This document shows, in pieces, positions 18,471 to 26,406 of a DNA stretch of 64,000 nt (the stretch's first letter is position 1; the number at the start of each line of letters is the position of its first letter). The translations under genes and the position numbers were made by a program. The notes beneath the pieces were generated by a model. The model was not told where the DNA came from. It saw only the letters and a list, made by a program, of their open reading frames with translations, and searched no databases. The DNA is from Candidatus Blautia excrementipullorum (lineage in GTDB: Bacteria > Bacillota > Clostridia > Lachnospirales > Lachnospiraceae), in the NCBI GenBank assembly GCA_019118645.1, contig DWYN01000087.1, positions 1 to 64,000 of the forward strand, in the 5' to 3' direction.

Positions 18471-19370
18471 ATGAAAAAAGAAAAGCTGAAGGGAATTATC
18501 CCTCCCTTAGTAACACCTCTTGACAGGGAGGGAAAGATAGATGAACAATCTTTGGGAAAACTTATCCGTTTCTGTATTAACGGCGGCGTGTCGGGAATTT
18601 TTATACTTGGTTCCTGCGGAGAGGGCTCTTCCCTGACTGCTGTGCAGAAAAGAGCGGCAGTCAGCGCCGCGCTGAAAGCGGCCGGGGGAGAGGTTCCGGT
18701 TTTAGTGGGAGTCCTGGAAACTTCCACAGAAAAGATACTTGAGGAAATAAAAACATATGAGAAAGAAGGAGCAGAATATTTTGTTTCGGCAGTGCCTTAC
18801 TATCTTTCTCCGCAGAACCAGGAGGATATTCTGAGGCATTACCGCTTTCTGGCTGAACATACGGAAGGAAAACTGATTGCCTATAATATTCCGCCCTATG
18901 TGCATTGTGACATACTGCCGGAGACAATGAAAAAAATTCTAGAAATACCGGAAGTAATTGCTGTCAAGGACAGCACAGGGGACTGGAGCCTGTGCCAGAA
19001 AGCCCTGTTTTTGAATCATGGAGGAATTCTCAGCGGGAATGAGGAGCTGTGCGGGGCGGCCATGGCGTTTGGGGCAGAGGGCAGCGTTCCCTGCCTTGCC
19101 AATGCTTATCCGGAGTTTTATTCAAAAATGTACAGATACGCACAGGAAAAAAATATAGAAAAGGTAATAGAATGCCAGAAAGCAATTATTAAAATGAAAA
19201 GAGTGCTTGATTTTTCCAGAAATTGGATTTCCTCGGTAAAGTATCTCTGTGCAAGAAAAGGACTGATTCAGCCGTATACTTCATATGGAATTTCCCCGTT
19301 AAATAAGGCTGAAATAGAGAAAACAGAACAATATCTGAAGGAAAACGAAAAATTATTTATAGGAAAATAG
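18471..19370 (+). CDS. DapA/NAL/KDG-aldolase-family aldolase
   Basis: IPPLVTPLDREGKID, GSCGEGSSLT, AVPYYLSP, AYNIPP, VIAVKDSTGDW Schiff-base Lys. Confidence 0.9.
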   Translation: MKKEKLKGIIPPLVTPLDREGKIDEQSLGKLIRFCINGGVSGIFILGSCGEGSSLTAVQKRAAVSAALKAAGGEVPVLVGVLETSTEKILEEIKTYEKEGAEYFVSAVPYYLSPQNQEDILRHYRFLAEHTEGKLIAYNIPPYVHCDILPETMKKILEIPEVIAVKDSTGDWSLCQKALFLNHGGILSGNEELCGAAMAFGAEGSVPCLANAYPEFYSKMYRYAQEKNIEKVIECQKAIIKMKRVLDFSRNWISSVKYLCARKGLIQPYTSYGISPLNKAEIEKTEQYLKENEKLFIGK

Positions 19371-19473
19371 GCGAAGAGAGCTGAGGACAAAGATTGCTGT
19401 GATTCCTGCGCGGCAATCTTTACGCGTATAATAAAGATTGAAATAGTATAGCAAAATGTGCAAATAATTCCAA

Positions 19474-19737
19474 TTGCAAAACGTTTTACAACAATTATTT
19501 TGCAGTAAAATAGTATGAAAATATAAAAAGTGCACAAAATTAAGAATGAAAAACGTTTGAAAATGCACAAAAAATATTTTTTTGTGAATTTTACATTGAC
19601 AAAACGTTTTTCTAGAAGTATGATATAAACACATTAAACAAGAGACAGGACGAAAGAAAAATTCACATAGTAAAATTGCACAAATTTGGATGGCAGAAAT
19701 TGTGAATTTATTTTTTTCAAAAACAGAAAAACGTTTT
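19474..19737. promoter_or_regulatory. Four-site AAAACGTTT(T) operator array (LacI/CcpA-type)
   Basis: AAAACGTTTT at 19478-19487, 19601-19610 and 19728-19737; AAACGTTT at 19551-19558. Confidence 0.8.
19596..19624 (+). promoter_or_regulatory. Promoter TTGACA-17-TATGAT with operator inside the spacer
   Basis: TTGACA 19596-19601; TATGAT 19619-19624; operator 19601-19610. Confidence 0.8.
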
Positions 19738-19764
19738 ACCAAAAAAGAGCAAGGGAGGTAAATT

Positions 19765-20979
19765 ATGGAAGATCAGAAGAGAATGGCGGAGCAGGCCCTG
19801 GAACAGGGCGGCGGTATCTTGAGACTTACACCTACATGGGTTCCGAGATCCTTCTGCAGACCAGGTAAACGTATTAAACTGCATCCGGATGACTATTTTG
19901 TTTTAGGTCAGCGCGGCGGGATTGATGAGAGATGGTTCTCGTCCACAACATGGGCGGAAAACGGACCGGGAACGCCGGAGGATGAAGGCCTGAGTTATGT
20001 GGCTCTGGACGAAGAAGGAAAAGAGAAAATTCTTCTTCGAGATGTAGTGGACCTTATGGGATCTGAGGTAATCGGTGATTCTCTTTGGAACAAGTACCAT
20101 CGCTGGCCGATGTTTTCAAAATTCTTTGATAATGCCGGTCCCCTCCCGCATCATATCCACCACAGACAGGAGCATGCAGCCAGGATCGGAGCTTCCGGGA
20201 AACCGGAAATGTATTTCTTCCCGGCACAGATGAACAACCATGGAGGAGAATTTCCATTTACATTTTTCGGATTTAATCCTGAGACTACCAAGGAAGAGGT
20301 TCTGGAAGCCCTGAAGAACTTTACAAAGGGCGACAACAAAATTTTATCTCTTTCCATGGCATACAAGCTGGATCTGGATACAGGATGGGATGTGCCTCCG
20401 GGAGTAATGCATGCACCGGGAAGTCTCTGTACATATGAACCGCAGTTTGCTTCCGATGTCTATGCAATGTATCAGTCAGTTCTGATGAACGGACAGATTG
20501 TAGGAGAAGACCTTCTCTGGAAAAACACTCCTGAGGAAGAAATCGGAAATTACGAATATCTTCTCGATGTGATCGACTGGGAACGCAATGTGGATCCTGA
20601 GTTCCATAAGAACCGCTTTATGAAGCCGATTCCTGTAAGACCGGAAGAGGAAATGAAAGCGGATGGATATATGGAAGAGTGGATCTGCTATAAATGCGAA
20701 ACAGTCTGTGCAAAGAGGCTTACAATTCTTCCGGGACATACGGTGACTATCAAAGACAGCGCTCCTTACGGTCTGATCTGTCTGGAAGGCCACGGTACCT
20801 TCGGCAAATGGGAAATCGAATCCCCGGCGCTGATCCGTTACGGAGAGCTGACACACGATGAGTATTTTGTCACTGAGAAAGCGGCAAAGGAGGGTGTGGT
20901 TATCACAAACCCGTCTCTTACAGACCCGATTGTAATTCTGAAACATTTCTCAGAAAACCCGGATCTTGTAATAAAATAA
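19765..20979 (+). CDS. Bicupin protein, putative sugar isomerase (paralogue 1)
   Basis: ORF 404 aa; RIKLHPDDYFVLG, PLPHHIHHRQEHAARIGASGKPEMYFFP, DVPPGVMHAPGSLCTYEPQ; same domain pattern as 26407-27708. Confidence 0.8.
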   Translation: MEDQKRMAEQALEQGGGILRLTPTWVPRSFCRPGKRIKLHPDDYFVLGQRGGIDERWFSSTTWAENGPGTPEDEGLSYVALDEEGKEKILLRDVVDLMGSEVIGDSLWNKYHRWPMFSKFFDNAGPLPHHIHHRQEHAARIGASGKPEMYFFPAQMNNHGGEFPFTFFGFNPETTKEEVLEALKNFTKGDNKILSLSMAYKLDLDTGWDVPPGVMHAPGSLCTYEPQFASDVYAMYQSVLMNGQIVGEDLLWKNTPEEEIGNYEYLLDVIDWERNVDPEFHKNRFMKPIPVRPEEEMKADGYMEEWICYKCETVCAKRLTILPGHTVTIKDSAPYGLICLEGHGTFGKWEIESPALIRYGELTHDEYFVTEKAAKEGVVITNPSLTDPIVILKHFSENPDLVIK

Positions 20980-21003
20980 ATTTTTAAAAGGAGGAGAGGA
21001 ATC

Positions 21004-22512
21004 TTGGCAGGCAAATATATACTGGAAGCCAAAGGGATTGACAAATCTTTCTCCGGAGTAACTGTTCTTAAAGGAGCGGAGCTGTGTATTGAACCTGGAG
21101 AGCTTCATGCGCTTATGGGTGAAAACGGTGCAGGAAAATCCACTCTGATGAAGATTATCATGGGGATTTATACCAAGGACGCTGGAAAGGTTATTCTGGA
21201 AGGACAGGAAGTGAACTTCAAATCTGCCAGAGAGGCGTTGGACGCGGGAATTTCCATGATCCATCAGGAACTGAGCCCTATTCCGGAAATGACAGTTGCT
21301 GAGAATGTATTTCTTGGCAGGGAGCAGAAAAAAATAAAAGGTCTTCCTTTTGTTGATAAGAAGGAACTGAACCGGAAAACACAGGAGCTCCTGGAAGAAT
21401 ATGACTTAAGTGAATACATTAAACCGAACATGAAAATGAAGGATCTGAACATTGCTCAGATTCAGATGATGGAGATTATTAAGGCGGTATCCTATAACTC
21501 AAAAGTCATTATCATGGATGAGCCTACTTCATCTCTTTCAGAAAAAGAGACAGAAACCCTATTCCGCATCATTGCCAATCTGAAAGAGAAAAAGGTTGGT
21601 ATCATTTACATCTCCCACCGTATGGAGGAAGTGTTTGAGCTGGCAGACAGAGTTTCCGTGCTTCGTGACGGACAGTTTATCGGCTGTGTGAAGGTTGCCG
21701 ATGCGTCCAGAGAACAGCTGATCAACATGATGGTCGGACGTGAACTGGAAGGCGGTTATCCGAGTAATACGGCCGAGAAGGGCGAAGTTGTTCTGGAACT
21801 TAAGAATTTCACCAGAAAGGGCGTCTTTAAGAATGTAAATCTTCAGGTTCACGCCGGAGAAATCCTTGGTATGGCCGGACTGGTAGGAGCCGGACGAAGC
21901 GAGGTAATGAGAGCACTGGTGGGCTACGATAAACTTGATTCCGGAGAAATTATTCTGGAAGGCAAGAAGATCGAGATCAAGCATCCCAAGGATGCCATCA
22001 AGCATCATATTATCATGGCTTCTGAGGACAGAAAACAGCTTGGCCTGGTACTCTGCAGAAACATCAAAGAAAATGTTTCGCTTCAGAATTTTGACAAGAT
22101 GTCAACCGGAAGCTTTATTAACAAAGTAAAAGAGATTCAGCTTGCGAAGCAGTACACAGAAGAGATGTCCACAAAGATGAATGGCATCGGGGATCTGGTA
22201 TCCAGTCTTTCCGGTGGTAACCAGCAGAAGGTGGTACTTGCAAAATGTCTGATGTCTGACCCGAAGGTGCTGATCATGGATGAGCCTACCAGAGGTATCG
22301 ACGTAGGAGCAAAAGCAACGATCTATAATATCATGATTAACCTTGCGAAACAGGGTATTGCGATCATTATGATTTCTTCGGAAATGCCGGAACTGATCGG
22401 CATGAGCGACCGGGTGATCGTTATGGCCGAAGGTGAAGTAAAAGGCGAGCTGGTGGGTGAGGAAGCGAAATCCCAGCAGACAATCATGAATCTAGCGTTT
22501 GGAGGAGAATGA
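21004..22512 (+). CDS. Ribose/galactose-type ABC transporter ATP-binding protein (RbsA/MglA-like, duplicated ATPase)
   Basis: ORF 502 aa from TTG; Walker A GENGAGKST, signature LSGGNQQKV, Walker B VLIMDEP. Confidence 0.94.
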   Translation: MAGKYILEAKGIDKSFSGVTVLKGAELCIEPGELHALMGENGAGKSTLMKIIMGIYTKDAGKVILEGQEVNFKSAREALDAGISMIHQELSPIPEMTVAENVFLGREQKKIKGLPFVDKKELNRKTQELLEEYDLSEYIKPNMKMKDLNIAQIQMMEIIKAVSYNSKVIIMDEPTSSLSEKETETLFRIIANLKEKKVGIIYISHRMEEVFELADRVSVLRDGQFIGCVKVADASREQLINMMVGRELEGGYPSNTAEKGEVVLELKNFTRKGVFKNVNLQVHAGEILGMAGLVGAGRSEVMRALVGYDKLDSGEIILEGKKIEIKHPKDAIKHHIIMASEDRKQLGLVLCRNIKENVSLQNFDKMSTGSFINKVKEIQLAKQYTEEMSTKMNGIGDLVSSLSGGNQQKVVLAKCLMSDPKVLIMDEPTRGIDVGAKATIYNIMINLAKQGIAIIMISSEMPELIGMSDRVIVMAEGEVKGELVGEEAKSQQTIMNLAFGGE

Positions 22513-22513
22513 A

Positions 22514-23461
22514 ATGACACAGAAAAAAGACATGGGTAAAATTCTGAGGCAGTTTGGCCTTGTATTTGTAGCCCTTATTATCATTATCTTTATGAGCATT
22601 ACGTCAGACGTATTTCTGACCAGTCAGAATATCATCAATATTCTGAGACAGATTGCAATTAATGGTATTCTGGCAGTTGGTATGACCTTCGTTATCCTGA
22701 CCGGCGGCATTGATCTTTCCGTAGGCTCCGTAGTTGGTATCACAGGTGTTATTGTCGGTTCCTTTCTGCAGAACGGTACAAATTGGGTTCTGGCAAGCCT
22801 TATAGCACTGGTAATTTCCATTATCTGCGGTATCATCAACGGATGGCTGATCGCCTACATCGGATTCCAGCCGTTTATCGCTACACTTTCTACCATGACA
22901 ATCGGAAGAGGTTTCGCGCAGGTTTGGTCCGATGGAAAACCGTACATGATTTCAGACGAATCATTTAAGCAGATTGGACAGGGTTCCTTCCTCGGTATTC
23001 CGATTCCGATTTTTCTGCTGGTAATCTTTTGCGTGATCGGTCTTGTTATCCTGATGATGACTACCTTCGGACGTTATGTATTCGCAATCGGCGGCAACAT
23101 GAGCGCAGCAAAACTTTCCGGTGTCCGCACACAGAGAATTCAGACCATGGTATATGTATTCTCCTCCATCTGTGCATGGATGGCAGGTCTGATTTTGGCA
23201 GCTCGTATCAGTTCCGGACAGCCCAATGCAGGTGAGTCTTACGAAATGGATGCTATCGCAGCTACGGCAATCGGCGGAACAAGTATGAACGGCGGTATCG
23301 GTTCCCTGACAGGAACAATCATCGGTTTCATTATTCTGGGTCTTCTGCAGAACTCCATGAACCTGATGAACATCAACTCTTTCTGGCAGCAGATTGTAAA
23401 AGGTATTCTGATCATTGTGGCAGTATTCCTGGATATGAGAACAAAGGGCAAGAAGAATTAA
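22514..23461 (+). CDS. Ribose-type ABC transporter permease (RbsC-like)
   Basis: Hydrophobic ORF; VILTGGIDLSVGSVVG, ATAIGGTSMNGGIGSLTGTIIG. Confidence 0.94.
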   Translation: MTQKKDMGKILRQFGLVFVALIIIIFMSITSDVFLTSQNIINILRQIAINGILAVGMTFVILTGGIDLSVGSVVGITGVIVGSFLQNGTNWVLASLIALVISIICGIINGWLIAYIGFQPFIATLSTMTIGRGFAQVWSDGKPYMISDESFKQIGQGSFLGIPIPIFLLVIFCVIGLVILMMTTFGRYVFAIGGNMSAAKLSGVRTQRIQTMVYVFSSICAWMAGLILAARISSGQPNAGESYEMDAIAATAIGGTSMNGGIGSLTGTIIGFIILGLLQNSMNLMNINSFWQQIVKGILIIVAVFLDMRTKGKKN

Positions 23462-23557
23462 GTCTATAGTTTTTACAAATAGAAAATTTTATAAAGTGAA
23501 ATTTAATATCACTGCGATATTAAAAAATAAAACTCATTTAAGTAAGGAGGAACAAAA

Positions 23558-24730
23558 ATGAAAAAACAGGTTATCGGTACTTTACTGGCAGTATCAATGG
23601 TAGCATCAATGGGAGCTGTAAACACAGTAAGCGTAGCAGCAGAGGACAACTCCGACATCACTATCGGATTTTCTTCCAAGGATAATTCCGATATGTTTGT
23701 TGCAGCTATTGCAGACGCTGCTGAGGCAAGAGCAGAGGAGCTGGGCGTAGAGCTTCTGGTATATGATGCAGGCGGCGATGTAAACAAACAGATCAGCGAC
23801 TGCGAGACTCTTCTGGCCTCTGGCGTAGATGCACTGATCGTTATTCCGCAGAGTGTAGAAGGAAGTGCTCCTGTTGTAGGAATGGCAAATGATGCAGGTG
23901 TTCCGATCGTTGTTGACAATGGAGATATCGCTGATACAAACTATACAGCATTCGTAGGATGCACTGACCAGGAATCCGGAGAGCTTCTCGGAACATGGTT
24001 TATTGAGAAATCCGGCCTTAAGGAAGGCGACAAAGTTGCCATCATTGAGGGACCGATGGGACAGTCCGGACAGGTTGGACGTATGGCAGGATTTGAGGAA
24101 GTCGGACTTCTTGACTACTTTGATGTAGTTGCAACCCAGACTGCAAACTGGAAGAGAGACGAAGCTATGGCTCTTGCAGAAGACTGGATCACCACTTACG
24201 GCGACGAGCTGAAAGCAATCATCTGCGAGAACGATGATATGGGTATGGGCGCTCTGGCAGCAGCACAGGCAGCAGGACGCGACGACATCATCATCGGCGG
24301 CGTTGACGGACTTGAAGATGCAGTTCAAGCAGTTGCAGACGGTACATATGGCGTAAGTATTCTTCAGGACTCTGAGGGACAGGGCTCTGTTGGTGTTGAC
24401 GTAGCTATGCAGATCATCAACGGCGAAGACTATGAAAAAGACACAAGAATCCCATTCCACACCATCGATGCAGACAATGTAGAAGCTTATCTTGAAGGCG
24501 GCTTAGAGGCAATTTCTGATGACGCGGCAGCAGAAGACGCAGCAGCTACAGAAGAAGCAGCAACAGACGATGCGGCAGCAGCAGATGATGCAGCAGCTAC
24601 AGAAGAGACAGCAGACGACGCGGCAGCAGCAGATGACGCAGCAGCAGAAGATGACGCAGCAGCAGAAGAGACAGCAGACGACGCGGCAGCAGAAGACGAT
24701 GCAGCAGCTGAGGAAGAAGCAGCAGAATAA
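23558..24730 (+). CDS. Ribose-type ABC transporter substrate-binding protein (RbsB-like) with acidic Ala-rich C-terminal tail
   Basis: ORF 390 aa; signal peptide; type-1 periplasmic-binding fold; last ~70 aa only A/D/E/T. Confidence 0.92.
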   Translation: MKKQVIGTLLAVSMVASMGAVNTVSVAAEDNSDITIGFSSKDNSDMFVAAIADAAEARAEELGVELLVYDAGGDVNKQISDCETLLASGVDALIVIPQSVEGSAPVVGMANDAGVPIVVDNGDIADTNYTAFVGCTDQESGELLGTWFIEKSGLKEGDKVAIIEGPMGQSGQVGRMAGFEEVGLLDYFDVVATQTANWKRDEAMALAEDWITTYGDELKAIICENDDMGMGALAAAQAAGRDDIIIGGVDGLEDAVQAVADGTYGVSILQDSEGQGSVGVDVAMQIINGEDYEKDTRIPFHTIDADNVEAYLEGGLEAISDDAAAEDAAATEEAATDDAAAADDAAATEETADDAAAADDAAAEDDAAAEETADDAAAEDDAAAEEEAAE

Positions 24731-24766
24731 TCAATATAGAAAACAGTTTAAGACCTGATTGACAAG

Positions 24767-24823
24767 AGCAAGGCACCGCGGGCAAAGATATACATGATAA
24801 GGACTTTGCTGCGGTGCCTTGCT
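24767..24823 (+). terminator. Strong intercistronic hairpin after the binding-protein gene
   Basis: AGCAAGGCACCGC..GCAAAG / CTTTGCTGCGGTGCCTTGCT, followed by CCTTTT. Confidence 0.75.
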
Positions 24824-24878
24824 GACCTTTTACCGGCACCTGTGCCGAAATAACAGCAGAACAGAAAGGATTGAAACC

Positions 24879-25307
24879 ATGCTTAGAAATATACCGAAAA
24901 TTCTTCCTCCTGAACTGGTAAAAACCATGATGGAGATGGGCCATTCCGACGTACTTATTATTGCGGATGCCAATTTCCCGGGAACAGCACATGCAAAAAA
25001 AATCATCCGTATGGACGGAATTATGATTCCGGAGCTTCTGGAGGCAATACTGCAGCTGTTTCCTCTGGATAATTTTATTGACAATCCGGTTCGGCTGATG
25101 AGAAACCTTCCGACAGAACCGGTTCCGGAAATCTGGGATACTTACAGAGAACTTCTGAACAAATATGACAAAGATGACGCATTCCATGAGTTTGACTTTA
25201 TTGACCGCCTTCCCTTCTATGAAGTGGCGGAGAAAGCTTATGTAATCGTGCAGACTGGCGACGAATCCCGCTATGGAAATATCATTCTGCAGAAAGGAAT
25301 ATGCTGA
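24879..25307 (+). CDS. RbsD/FucU-family mutarotase
   Basis: MLRNIPKILPPELVKTMMEMGHSDVLIIADANFP. Confidence 0.92.
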   Translation: MLRNIPKILPPELVKTMMEMGHSDVLIIADANFPGTAHAKKIIRMDGIMIPELLEAILQLFPLDNFIDNPVRLMRNLPTEPVPEIWDTYRELLNKYDKDDAFHEFDFIDRLPFYEVAEKAYVIVQTGDESRYGNIILQKGIC

Positions 25308-25313
25308 GACTTT

Positions 25314-26351
25314 ATGAACTACCAGAATGAAAAAAAATATATCGGCCACAAAGACCAGCTGATGAAGGTAAAGAGAATCAAAATGCAGGAAGGCAAGGCC
25401 AGCGGAGTTGATATGATTGACGTACAGAACCGCTCCGGTATGCATTTTGATGTAAATGTAAGCCGTGGAATGGATATTCCGTATCTGGATTTCTGCGGAG
25501 AAAATGTCGGTTTTATTTCTCCCTGCGGCGTGGTGGCTCCGGAATATTTTGACGACAAGGAGCTGGGATTTCTGAAAAGCTTTACTGCAGGCTTTCTTAC
25601 TACCTGCGGTCTGAAGGCGGCAGGGGCTCCCTGCGAATATGAGGGAACCGCCTATGGACTTCACGGAAATCTTTCTCATACGCCGGCGGAAGACGTAAGC
25701 TGCAGAATTGTGGAGGACGGTGAGGTGCCTGCTGCAGTCATCCGGGGAACAGTCCGTGACGCGGTGATTTTCGGAGATAAAATGACTCTGGAAAGAGAAA
25801 TCAAATGTTTCTATAAAGAACGGAAATTTACACTTCATGACAAGGTGACGAACGATGGATATAAAAAAGTCCGCCAGATGATTCTCTATCACTGCAATAT
25901 CGGTTATCCGATTCTTACGCCGGACAGTGAAATCTATATCCCTTCTCTGGAAGTGAAAGCCCGCAACGCACATGCTCAGGAGGGAATTGACAGCTGGATG
26001 AAACTCCAGGAGGCAGATCCCGACTATGAAGAGATGTGCTATTACCATAAACTGAAACCGGATGAAAATAATCATGCAACAGCTGCGATCTATAATCCGG
26101 AATTAGAGCTTGGAATAGCCATTGAAATAGATCTGAGCACACTGGATCATTTCGTCCAGTGGAAGATGATGGGCGCCGGAGACTATGTGATGGGTCTGGA
26201 ACCCGGCAACTCCACCATTGACGGAATTGAGGACGCAGTAAACAACGGATCCATGAAATATCTGGAACCGGGAGAAAGCAGAGAATATCAGCTTACCTTC
26301 CACATCCTCAAAGGCAGGGAGAGCTTTGAAAAAATAAAGAAAAAACCCTGA
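25314..26351 (+). CDS. DUF4432 / aldose-1-epimerase-like protein
   Basis: ORF 345 aa; NVSRGMDIPYLDFCGENVGFISPCGVVAPEYFD, YGLHGNLSHTPAE. Confidence 0.85.
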   Translation: MNYQNEKKYIGHKDQLMKVKRIKMQEGKASGVDMIDVQNRSGMHFDVNVSRGMDIPYLDFCGENVGFISPCGVVAPEYFDDKELGFLKSFTAGFLTTCGLKAAGAPCEYEGTAYGLHGNLSHTPAEDVSCRIVEDGEVPAAVIRGTVRDAVIFGDKMTLEREIKCFYKERKFTLHDKVTNDGYKKVRQMILYHCNIGYPILTPDSEIYIPSLEVKARNAHAQEGIDSWMKLQEADPDYEEMCYYHKLKPDENNHATAAIYNPELELGIAIEIDLSTLDHFVQWKMMGAGDYVMGLEPGNSTIDGIEDAVNNGSMKYLEPGESREYQLTFHILKGRESFEKIKKKP

Positions 26352-26406
26352 ATACGATGTATACTAGTAAGAGCTATAGAGCAACAGAAAACAGGAGGTA
26401 TGAAAG

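Noticed and set aside
19474-19737. Firm assignment of the AAAACGTTTT sites to the neighbouring LacI regulator
   Set aside because: CcpA cre sites share the same CG-centred palindrome, so the sequence alone cannot distinguish them; reported only as a LacI/CcpA-type array.
23558-23660. Calling the RbsB-like protein a lipoprotein
   Set aside because: There is no cysteine in the signal region; SPase I-like cleavage after VAA is more consistent.
24519-24758. Gln-rich + strand ORF MTRQQKTQQLQKKQQQ...
   Set aside because: It is the shifted-frame shadow of the Ala/Asp/Glu repeat tail of the 23558-24730 binding protein.
24597-26075. 492-aa minus-strand ORF
   Set aside because: It lies antisense to three well-supported genes (binding protein tail, FucU/RbsD, DUF4432), and its sequence has no recognisable domain.
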